Shown here in pieces: positions 43,401 through 53,794 of a stretch of 64,000 nt of DNA (the first letter of the stretch is position 1; each line of letters begins with the position of its first letter). The DNA comes from Mesorhabditis belari (taxonomy: Eukaryota; Nematoda; Chromadorea; Rhabditida; Rhabditidae), in the NCBI GenBank assembly GCA_958450365.1, contig CAUEEP010000933.1, forward strand, positions 1,426,001 to 1,490,000, written 5' to 3'. Made by a program: the position numbers and the translations under genes. The notes beneath the pieces were generated by a model that saw only the letters and a program-made list of their open reading frames with translations, did not search any database and was not told where the DNA came from.

Positions 43401-46400
43401 CGCTCTCGAATTTGCTTGAAAGTGAACCGAAATTGATTTAAAAAGATGGAAATTGTACAAAAAAACACTTTTTTTATAGAGCAAACTATAGATTAATTGG
43501 TGAATTTGTTACTTTTTAACAGAAGTACGAAAAAAACGAAAAGACTTATGCATCAACCTATTAGAATGGGCTAAATAGGAATGCCCTGATAAACTCAACA
43601 ATGCCTCAAAAGTGCCAAACAGGCTATTCTACATTCTCAAGCTTTTAAACTTACCACTTTGGCAATGTCCTTCATTTTCTTGTCCAGTTCTCCTTTAGTC
43701 ACTTCAAGTTGCGCCTCGCACTCGGCCGCTTTTCTCACAACAGCGATGTGATCGGCCTAAAGTCACCTTAGAATTGCACCAAAACCATCAAACTTGCCAA
43801 ATTCTCCTCAGCCTTTGCCACTCTCTTATTCGCTTCATCCAAATGTCCCTTAAGTGTTTCCATCTGGGCGGCGAGTTCTTGTACATCAATTGGCTCGGGT
43901 GTGGAAGCGATTTTCTGAAAATAACATTGGTTTAGTAAAGATTTAGAAAAATCTTACGTGTCTTAAGTAGTCGAGCTCAGTTAAATTGCGCTGATTCTCT
44001 CGCCGCAGCTGATCCCGTTCCAAAGTGATGGTCGTTAGCTAAAGAAAACTATGATTTCTACATCAACTACAGCAAAAATCAACCTGTACAAGTTTTTCAG
44101 TGGTCTCTTGTAGATGTTTCTTTGTCGATTTTGCATCTTTCTCGAAATCGATGATCTAAATGATAAACTTTATATTTTATACAACACTGCAAGGCACTTG
44201 CAAACTATTTTAAATCAAAATGTTCACCTTTATGCAAAACTTCAACCTTTAAGGATACTGATTCAAGAGAAAGTACATTTATTAATCTTTCTGAGTCAGA
44301 AATTCTATTCAAACCCACCCGTCTCTTGAAATCCTCGATATTGTTTCGTAGATGTTTCATTTCGTTCTCGGCCTGTTCCACCCGTCGTTGCTCGGCACCG
44401 ATGTCCTCGACGAGTCGCTTGTTCTTCACCAGTTCTTCCTTAAAAGAAAAACGTTAGTATTTTGTCAATAAAACTTTATCCCTTTTAATGATAGTTGCAA
44501 ACGTGAAGCAAATGTTTTCTTGCATTTAAAAGCAAGTTACGAAGCACTGGACTTACTTAATGCTACCAATTCAACAGTTTGAAACGGATAATCATTTGAC
44601 TGTCATGATCAGATAGCATTGAGTGATGGTACCGCTAAGGAATTAGTGCCGTTACGGGCCAACACCAAAGTAATCATCAAGCACAAATCATAATCATTGC
44701 CAAATCATCTCTTTCATCCTCTTGCCAACCTCCAGTTGATCCTCAAGTTCATCGCTGCGTTTCGTCGCAAAGCCCAGTTCATCAGTGAGTGTTGTCAAAG
44801 CTTTCACCATATCTTCACTTGGATTCATCTAAAAAAGTCTCTATCAGCTGAATCTCCAAATTTTCCTACTTTGTCCTCAAATCTCAGAGAGTTGAGGCGA
44901 CTCATCGCAGCTTCTGGGTGCGTGAAAGTTTCCATGGAGGGAAATTGCCCAAAGTTAGCCTGAAAATAAAAAGTTTGCGTCGTTAAGTCAGAAATTTTGT
45001 CCGCCTCTGGCATACTGTAAGCGAGCTAGTTTCATTGACCCAAACACACCTTTCCATTCTCGACACGTTGAACCGCCGAGTGAAGCGGGCGAACGAAGAT
45101 GTCATCCTCGGAGAGGCATTTCGTAATCCGGTGTTTTGACGTGAGCAACTAAAAAAAGAAGATATCTACCTACTATATATAAAGCAGAGGAGACGTCTGT
45201 CCGTCGGTGCGCAGCCATTGGCAAAAAGGGGCGGGACTTAGATTACGTGGAAAACATGGGCATCCCAGTAGAAAACGCGAATTTTAGTGAGCGTTTTCGG
45301 CTGGTTCTTGATAACATGAATTGCTTGAAGATTAATATCTAACTGAAAATCATTAACACTTGTTGGCATTTGAACTGGGATGTACCAGGTCGTATACGTT
45401 CTTCGAGAATTTTATAGTTAGCATTTAAAAAGTTGAGCAATTGAAACGGATCAGGTACACGTTTTTAGAATTAAATTTTAGTTTTAGAACATAGACATTT
45501 GATACTGGAGAGTCCAAAGTCCCTAGGTTCGACTTGATTTAAACAAAACAGTGAGCCAAGATTGACTCATCCAGAGTGTCTCTTGAGCAAGTGCTTGATC
45601 AAATCAAAAAACGGGCTTGGCTGAAAACTAGAAGACAACTTTCGTAAAATGAAACGATCATCGTGATCATCGTGACAAGCTCCTTCAGTTCAGTTAAAGT
45701 TCAGTTAAAGCTTCGTTCATTCCAATCCATTTTCCCGCTCACCCTGTTCATCTCATCCATATCCACGGGTGCATGCAGTGGTGTGGCTTGGACTCCAGTG
45801 TCGACACTCTAAACAGCGAATATCGTCAAGATTTCCCCTTTCAACCCAAACCTCCGTCCTCATCCCTTCACTTTCACTAAAACGTCGCTCCAACTGGATG
45901 TCGTCATTACTCTAAAGTTGAGTCATTAAATGAAAAACAATTCGAACAAACCCTCCTGTATTGCTGGCTTTCGTTTAGATGTGATGTCAATTCAAAGACT
46001 TCATGCCTAAAAGATTGATTTAATGATTGATTGATTGATGAATCAACATCAGTGCTAAAGCCAGAAAAGGGATAACTTTGATTTGACCAAGAAAATCCAC
46101 AAACTTTTGTATTTCTTAGGGTAATCGAACGTGTAAAACCGATTTATGATGCAAGTCTGTAGGCTAAAATTCAATCTAGAAGTGTATCAGCGTTGTAAAA
46201 GATGCCTAGATTTGGATAGCTTCTTCAACAACCTTTGACAAATGTCTTGCAAGCAGTAATAATCGATTCAAGCATCATGATTCACAAAGAAACGCTCATG
46301 GACAGCAAAAAAAGCCAAAATGTCCCCAAATTTCCCTCAGACTTTTTCATCTTCACAACAAACCTCAGAGTTTCATTGTCCCTCTCCAAATCCTCGTTGT

Positions 46401-47871
46401 TTCTCTCCAAATCCTCGTTTTGTCGTTGCACTCGCTCGAGCTCTTTCGCCTGATTCAGCACGAGGCTAACAGTGGCTAAAAAGAGATATTAGAACAGCTA
46501 AAGCAACAAAGCACTTACTCAATGCTTCCTTGAAGCGGCTACTTCCGTTGGAGTCCCTTGATGGTGGCCTCGAATGTTGGCGTCGAGCACCTAAAAGAAT
46601 ACATTGCTATGTTAAAATTATATTTTCCAAAGTTATATACAATATTCCAAATGATCTACCACATATTTTACATGTTAATGCTAACTATTATTCAAATCTA
46701 AGCTTTAATGGTCAAAGAGAACCGACCGGCATTCAGATCACTGAGACTAGAAGAGGCCGATGCAAAATGGGAGGCACTTGAGATGGATGATATGGTGGAA
46801 TCTATAGAAAAATGTCATTTAAGTTATAAAATAAGTCATAAGTTAAACGGTTGAGGGATGGATTTAGTTGGTAAAAAGTTTTGCTTTGAGAAAAGTGATT
46901 ATTTCTTTGATGAGAGAAAGGTTTCCTTTTAAAAAGGATCATCCTAGTGCCGCTTTTGGTGTTACGAGAGTTAGTGGGAATCGAATTTTGCACAAAAAGC
47001 AGTATAGTAAGCACAAATGATGTTGTATTTGGTGAACTGGCTTTTAAAATCCTTGTTTAGCTTTCAATAAGGCTATTCAAGCCATTTCAACAAGCCAATA
47101 AGACTTCAATAAGGCTTTGGCCAAAAACTTCCTCATTTTTGACTAGTATGCAACTTTTTTTTGTGCTAAACGACGAGCTTGATGACACTGGAACAGAGCT
47201 AAAGGTTAATACTTGATTCAACAACAGCTATGTAAAGTTCTAGATGTCATAAAGCAAAATTTCACCAGAACGGGACCATTAGGTCACTCAAATGCACTTT
47301 CAATCATTTTATTATAGCTAAAGTTTTACGTGACAACAATGGCTATCCAACAAAGCTATCCAGCTATCCAGCTATCCAGCTATCTAGCTATCTAGCTATC
47401 CAGCCTCATCAAAATTTCGCCAAAAAAAACAGCATTGTTAAGACGCTCAAGTAATGCAATTGCAATCAAGGGCCTATTGTTCAATAAGTGTTAGCGTTTC
47501 TGTACTGTTCATGCTTTCAAAAAGGTCAAAAAGATTAAAAACAGGCCACGAAACCTTTTGCTCAGCACGAAGCTGAGCAAAACTGTGATTAGTTTTTCTA
47601 AGCCTAAGCCTAAGCTAGAAAAATTGAAACTCACAAAAAATGGTTAGACTTAGCTTAGCTTCACTTGTAATCTCGATAACATTCTGCCTTTTCATCTTTA
47701 CAAATATCATGGCCTGCTTAAAAGCTGATAACCCAGGGTAATTAATTAAAAACACTTACGAGCCAATGATGGCGTTGGTGGGATTTCTTCAAGAGTTTCT
47801 TGAGAATGTGCTGGCGGTGGATCTCTCGGCGTTGGCTCTCCGCTCACAAATCCGTCGTCGTTTTCATTCAT
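40446..47871 (-). CDS. Large coiled-coil protein, family not recognised
   Basis: About 31 exons in phase give roughly 960 aa. The first exon (47871-47760) encodes MNENDDGFVSGEPTPRDPPP, then Ser-rich sequence. From about residue 85 the protein is mostly heptad-rich coiled coil (LERVQRQNEDLERNNEDLER, QAENEMKHLRNNIEDFKRR, LSEENRFVRNARAKQQDLEE), broken by an acidic linker (NEDPDNEEPTLVNDEP). It ends in a short Ser/Thr/Gln tail (ASSTSTAANRQQ). There is no motor, kinase or membrane segment. The architecture suits a centrosome, rootlet, cytoskeletal or spindle scaffold, but that is inference from shape only. One intron has a GC donor (near 43799). A mariner-like element sits in another. The GTGNNNTCCAG motif is absent from all its introns. 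Confidence 0.85.
43045..43558. mobile_element. Mariner-like non-autonomous element
   Basis: Terminal repeats GGTTGATGCATAAGTCTTTT and its complement, each next to TA (43043-43044 and 43559-43560). The TIR is of the mariner type. No transposase frame is left. It lies in an intron of the coiled-coil gene and abuts the exon coding ESDIEKWK. Confidence 0.9.
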
Positions 47872-48090
47872 GCTTTCTGGAATTAAAAAAAATTAGACAT
47901 GTTTAATGTTTAAAAGAGAATCCAAAAGAAAGGCAACGGTAGTTTTACTGTTTTTTCGTTAAACCAAGAAATAAATACAATAGTTTTGATAGTTTCCCTT
48001 CAATAATTTGCCTCAATCATTTATTATAGCTAAAGTTTTACGTGACAACAATGGCTATCCAACGAAGCTATCCAGCCTCATCAAACTTTC
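47300..48090. repeat. Direct repeat pair around the coiled-coil gene's first exon
   Basis: TTATAGCTAAAGTTTTACGT and the following GACAACAATGGCTATCCAAC occur at about 47311-47352 and again at 48020-48062, once in intron 1 and once upstream. The intronic copy carries extra TCCAGCTATC units at 47360-47400. Confidence 0.75.
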
Positions 48091-48508
48091 ACCATACAAT
48101 AGTTTTGATAGTTTCCCTTCAATAATTTGCCTCAAACTTCATTTTTAGGGCTTATATATAGAAATAATCCAAAAATAAAGATTTGGAGGACTTTTTTTTT
48201 GGGTTAATTAAGAATTCTGAACATAAATTCAGTAAAAACAAAGGGGAAAGTAGAGGAAAGTAAAAGTTTTCGCTAAATTTGCTAACAAAAACGTTTCTTT
48301 TCAAAGCGATTGCCATTTGCATTGCCTAAGCGCTGTTTGAAATGGTCTTTGTTCGCGCCAAGAACAAAAAAAAACGGGAAAGAGCGGGCAAAACGAAGAG
48401 ACGAATGATAGATTTTTAATCAACTGAAGCAATTGTCTGATAAACCCGGCAATTGCTGTTGATCGTTTAGAGATTGTTGCAACTTATTGCTATAATTTAC
48501 AGCAATCA

Positions 48509-48975
48509 AACACCATAAAGACTCTAATAGAAGACTCTATAGAAGTGTCACGTAGTCTAAGTTTACTCTCAAAGAAACGCTCACATCTCGACACTTGCAC
48601 GTTTGTTTCTGCTCGTTTAGGTATCAAATTAAAGTAGAAAGAATAGGTGTTTTTTAACATATAAAACATATACTTCTAGCTTTAAACAACACTTAAAAAT
48701 GAAAAATGAAAAATCCGCTTTTTTTGCCACTTTTGCCACAAAATGATGAAAAATTCGCTCTTTTTTGTCACTTTTCAATCATTTTTTCTAAGCATTGGTT
48801 AATGTTAAGAACAAGTTTTATATCTTAAAAAAACAGCCATTCTTTCTACTTTAATTTGATACCTAAACGAGTAGAAACAAACGTACTAGTGTCGAGATTT
48901 GAGCGTTTCTTTGAGAGTAAACTTCGACTGCGCGACACTTCTATAGAAAGCTTCTATTAGTGTTTATGATAGTTG
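48509..48975. mobile_element. Palindromic MITE, copy 2 of family at 4708-5143
   Basis: Arms share GTTTACTCTCAAAGAAACGC and AGGTATCAAATTAAAGTAGA with the seipin-intron copy, and the right end AGAAGCTTTC...CACTAATAGAAG complement matches that copy's left end. It has a different centre with GCCACTTTTGCCAC. It lies about 640 bp upstream of the coiled-coil gene start. Confidence 0.85.
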
Positions 48976-49204
48976 GGTAGACTTCAAACGATCAAACGAG
49001 TAGGCGAGCGAGCCAAGCGATTCGAATTTCAGTTGTAGAACAAGTGTTTCAGTTGCCAAGTCGAACAATTGTTTATCATCATCTAAAACTTTGATAATAA
49101 AACGGATTAGATAAAAAAAAAACAATGAAAGGAGAGAACAAAAACCAATGTAAAATGATTTGAGATTACTTTACAGACTAAAAATTTGGACGAAACAGCG
49201 TTAA

Positions 49205-49903
49205 ATGGGGGTATTAATCGCGGCCGGGTGACGATAAAAAATTTTTTACGGCAACCACCTGTTTTTTATTTTAATATCGCTGATTTTATTATAAAAAGAA
49301 TAAAAATCACCCGGCTAGAGTGATTTGATGGGTTTACAAATTTTTGGAGACGCTGCAAGGCTTGGAAAAAAAACAAGATCCTCACTCATCAGACACCTCA
49401 GCTAAAAGGCACCTATTTGAGAAAACTAAAACCACAAGCGACCACAAATGGAAAGAAGATCTAATTGTGTCAATCAAAGCGCTGAAGACGTCCTACGGTG
49501 GAGGAGATCCAGTCACTTCTGGTGAAGATGCGCTGGAAATTGATAAGATAGGAAGCCGATTTGAGCCGAACTGCTGTACTTGAGCGAAGATGAAAGTGAG
49601 CAAGAGGAAGAATTATAGATTAACAGTTTATTTTTATTGTTTTTTGTGCTTTTTATTTTGTTTTTAAATTTATCTGCAATTAAAACTCAATCGATCTAGA
49701 CTGTGCTGAGGTGTCTGATGAGTGACGATCTTGTTTTTTCTCCAAGCCTTGCAGTGTCTCCAAAAATTTGTAAACCCATCAAATCACTCTAGCCGGGTGA
49801 TTTTTATTCTTTTTATAATAAAATCAGCGATATTAAAATAAAAAAACAGGTGGTTGCCGTAAAAAATTTTTTATCGTCACCCGGCCGCGATTAATACCCC
49901 CCT
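49205..49903. mobile_element. TIR transposon flanked by TTAA
   Basis: Inverted repeats of about 200 bp begin A(T/G)GGGGGTATTAATCGCGG and are flanked on both sides by TTAA (49201-49204, 49904-49907). TTAA target duplication is typical of piggyBac-type elements, but the ends do not start with the usual CCC, so class is uncertain. A 79-residue open frame (49344-49583, METLQGLEKKQDPHSS onward, ending DALEIDKIGSRFEP) begins within the left arm. I do not recognise it. Confidence 0.8.
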
Positions 49904-49927
49904 TTAAGGAAATCTCCGGTAGGCTAA

Positions 49928-50544
49928 GGTAGGCTAATTTCCGCAACTCGCCATAACTTTCTTCTAAGTCGGTCAATCTTTATGATTTTTGTTTCATTTT
50001 GTAGATCTCTAAGTGCAACAAAATGACATAAAAATCATAAAGATTGGCCAACTTAGAAGAAAGTTATGGCGATTTGCGCAAATGATCCTGTTGCGGAAAA
50101 AAAATTGAACTAGCCTAGGGAGTGGGACAAATGCGACCTTTTTTTGCGCACCTGGACATTTGCGCACCTTTTTTTTGCTAGAAAAGGCCTTAGGAAAGGT
50201 CGTAGAGCTTCAAAAAAGTTTTCATAGAAGGGAATCGTATGCGTAGATTCCGAATTTCGACAAATCAGATTTCGCTGACACGTCAAATTTGGACTAAAAG
50301 GCAAAAACTACGCAACTTAACGCTTTTCCGCAGTTTTTGCCCTTTAGCCCAAATTTGACGTGTCAGCGAGGTCTGATTTGTCGAAATTCGGAATCTACGC
50401 ATACGATTCCCTTATATGGAAGTATTTTCGAAATATTTTCGAAGCTCTACGGCCTTGCCTAAGGCCTTTTCCAGCAAAAAAAAGGTGCGCAAATGTCCAG
50501 GTGCGCAAAAAAAAGGTCGCATTTGTCCCACCCCCTAGCCTACC
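49928..50544. mobile_element. MITE, copy 2 of family at 6823-7071, split by a nested MITE
   Basis: Starts GGTAGGCTAATTTCCGC and carries the same GCCATAACTTTCTTCTAAGT arms as copy 1. Its expected right end (TAGCCTACC) is found only at 50536-50544, behind the second MITE, so the latter appears to have landed inside it. Confidence 0.75.
50118..50535. mobile_element. Palindromic MITE nested in another MITE
   Basis: Arms GGGAGTGGGACAAATGCGAC and complement, with GGTGCGCAAATGTCCAGGTG and the complement inside, are each flanked by TA. The arms are about 200 bp and meet around 50325, so it is nearly a full palindrome. Confidence 0.85.
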
Positions 50545-52311
50545 CAAAGAAATGAACTGCTTTACGATTTACAATACTGCTTTTATAAAACGCATAACTG
50601 AATAACTTTTTACTTATTGAAATGCTTGTTTACGGTATTCAGAATTACAAAGACAACCACGATTTGTGAAAATTGCTAAGAATTCTATAAACTAAATAGC
50701 ATAATGGAACTTTTTGGCGTCATCGATCAAACGAATGGTTGTTTTTCATATTTACACCATTAAAACAAAGATCACGATCAAGAATGTAGCAATAGGAGAA
50801 AGGAAAGAAAAGAGAAAGTTCAAGGAAAGAAAAGAGACAGACTCCCTTGCGCTCCTCCACCCCACCCAACTCAGTCTCTTAAATCAAATGCTTCCCCCCG
50901 AGTTTCTCAGTGATTTCTCTCGTCGTGAGTTCCAGATTGTCGATCCCCCTCAAAAAAAACCCTTGCCCCACCTTATCTGATCGCTTTTGGGAAGTACGAG
51001 AGTTCCCCTGTCGTCATGCGATTCTCAAAGTTGCCAAAATGTCTTATTTTGTTTCCCCAAATCGCTTATATGCCTTCCAGATTGCAGTAAATCATCACGA
51101 TTTTCGATCGTTTTCTTTCATTAAGTCGAGATTTTTGCGAGTGCGTGTTTCGCTGATCGACTAGTGCAAAATTATCACTTTTCTAACTGCTTTCTGAATA
51201 ATTTTTTGGTTTTTCATGTGATCGCTGGCTTCTAAATGGTTTTAATCACGTAAATATGTAAATTTATATATAAAAATTTAATTTTAAAGATATTCAGCTG
51301 TTTAACTGAGTATCTAAAGATAGAGTTTTTGTAAATTTAAAAAGTTTTCCTTTAGAAATTTTTCGCTTAAAAATTTCTAAATTTCTAATTTCTTTATTCA
51401 TTTAAAGATATTCAGCTGTTTAACTGAATATCTAAAAATAGAGTAATTTTTTTAAATAAAAATTTTTTATTTAAAAAAATCATTTTCATTTTTCATTTTC
51501 ATTTTCATTTTCATTTCAATTTTTCATTTTCATTTTCATTTTTCATTTTCCAAATTTCTTCATTTCTACAACTCGAATGACATCCAGCTTGCGCGAAAAA
51601 ATCAAAATTTTAACGTTTTCTTGAAATTTTACTCAATCTTTTGCGTCATTCTCAATTCAATCCGTTTCTCGATCGATTTCTTCAATTTTTCTTTTTTCTC
51701 TCACCGATTTTTCATCTTTTTCACTTTTTACAATGCTTTTTTTTGCTCTAAAAGAAAATCGAGCAATAATGCACAGGTTTTGTTGTAGAGTGCTGGCACA
51801 GCTCTTCTCTTCCCTGCGTTCGACTCTTCGGTGAACAGCCTCTACCCCTTTTCCCCCCGATTTATCACATCAACGCCACCGGCTTTCCCCTTCGTGCGCT
51901 CCAGCATTAAGATTTTAGTGAATAACTTTTTTAAAACTTGCTTCCACACTTTAAAATCGGCTTGTTCTCGTTTGTCGAATTGGTCTGATCGAAAAGCCGA
52001 TTTTCTGCAATAACCTAATACTCTTTTTGTTTTTATCTTGCCATGTGCGTTCCAGTTTTCAGATTTATAAGCTCAAATTTGTGATTCCTTTGTTAAAAGG
52101 CATCTAAACTGGCACCATCTCTTTCTCAACATTTTCCCGATCGAATTTCTGAATATTAATTGTGCTTCAATGGGTCAGATTTCAAATTCGATTCCAGAAA
52201 ATAGATTTTTGTGATCGAATTTCAGCGAATTCATTTTGGATACGGGTTTTATCGATGAGATTTTTTTAATGCTCTCTACAAATTTGGTTCCTTATCTCTA
52301 GGAATTTATTA

Positions 52312-52895
52312 GGTGTGTGAAAAAGTAATCCACGTTTTTTATTTTTATCTGATCACCAAGTAAGACGCTGTCTTCTCGAAAACCCTCGTTCAACCTCTTC
52401 AGAAATAGGCCTTACATTAAATTGTGATGGGTCAACCGTAAGGAAACGCTTGAATGCCATTAATTTTAGCAAAAAGTTGGACAGCAAATGGATACCGCAC
52501 GAACGATAACGCGCGACCATATGTCTCTTTACAGACTCGGCAAAAAATCCAGAGTGTTGGATGGGAGGGTTTTACCACATCCACCTTATAGTCCAGACAT
52601 TTCTCCATCTGATTATTATTTATTTTTGTCTCTGTCTAACTTTTTGGCCAATTTGGCCAATTTGGAATTTGGCCAAACGGTTCAATTCCGAAAAAGATGT
52701 CAAAATCGAGGTTGATCTTTTCTTCGCTTCTAAGGACCAAGATTTTTATTATCGTGGAATGTCTTTACTTATAGAACGTTGGCAAAAGGTTCTCCTTTCG
52801 AATGGTGATTACTTCGTTGAATAAAAATTATTTTAACGAAACTTATGGTCCTTTATATTTAAACGTTAAAAACGTGGATTACTTTTTCACACACC
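52312..52895 (+). mobile_element. Mariner element with internal deletion
   Basis: Perfect terminal repeats GGTGTGTGAAAAAGTAATCC (plus ACG) with TA on both sides (52310-52311, 52896-52897). Inside, an N-terminal piece of transposase shows the helix-turn-helix region (STVRKRLNAINFSKKL then WIPHE), and then the frame jumps to the C-terminal catalytic motif HPPYSPDISPSDYYLF. The central part of the gene, with the first catalytic residues, is gone. At 584 bp it is less than half of a full mariner and cannot encode a working enzyme. Confidence 0.92.
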
Positions 52896-52914
52896 TAATA
52901 GTTCCTTTTCTCTC

Positions 52915-53265
52915 TAAATTTGGTTCCTTATCCTAAAAAATGAGAGCAGAGCCTCGGCAGGATGCCAAGCCACGCCCCCGCACGTCAAAACCTATATAAC
53001 TGCATTTGATTCCTTATCTCTCTACATTTGGTTCCTTATCCTAAAAAATGAGAGCAGAGCCTCACCAGGATGCCAAGCCACGCCCCCTCACGTCAAAACC
53101 TATATAACTGAATTTGGTTCCTTATCTCTCTAAATTTGATTCCTTATCCTAAAAAATGAGAGCAGAGCCTCGCCAGGATGCCAAGCCACGCCCCCTCACG
53201 TCAAAACCTATATAACTGAATTTGGTTCCTTATCTCTCTAAATTTGGTTCCTTTTCTCAGAGTCA
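52915..53265. repeat. 109-bp tandem array, three units
   Basis: Unit: TTTGGTTCCTTATCTCTCTA, CTAAAAAATGAGAGCAGAGC, CTCGCCAGGATGCCAAGCCA, CGCCCCCTCACGTCAAAACC, then TATATAACTG. A part lies before the mariner at 52283 too, so the mariner sits at the array's edge. An inverted fragment occurs at 55565-55665. Confidence 0.9.
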
Positions 53266-53794
53266 TCGACTAGTTCTCGATTGTTCGATGCTTTAAAAAC
53301 TCAACTTCTAACCATTCTAATCCAATTTCTTTTCTTTAAATATCTCTAATCTCGAAGGCTCTCAATCAAATTTTGACAATTTTAAAACATTTTGACAATT
53401 TTAACAATTTTTATCGTTCATTGATAATGATTTTATATTCTGATGACGTCACTATTAAGATCGTGCCGATTGCTCAAAGAATTCACGAGAATTCCCCGAT
53501 TTTTCGATCTTTTCTTTAAATTATGGATATCATATGAGAAATTGAATATGACAAAAAATTCGATAATTACTTTTAAAATCAACCACCAGACTTGAGTCGA
53601 GTTGGGTAACTAAACCGACCCGAAAAATCAAATTTACATTAAAAGACAATTTTTATTGTAAATTCTGGATGTCACTTAAGAAATTGGATCAATAATATGT
53701 TTCAGTTCTTGCTTTTTTTTGATTTGACCTTGTTTACTTGAGTTGGGCAACTAAACAGACCAGAACTCGATTTTCAGCTTCCTCGCTCTCCTAA

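Larger units (their letters stand above)
50545..53794. other. Intergenic region upstream of the 7TM receptor
   Basis: No intact gene recognised. It contains GTGNNNTCCAG-type boxes (50925, 51070, 51894, 52045), a TTTTCATTTTCA run (51480-51550), a deleted mariner (52312-52895) and a 109-bp tandem array (52915-53265). Some stretches near 50870-51160 and 51780-51910 have splice-like ends, but no frame gives a recognisable protein. Confidence 0.55.
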
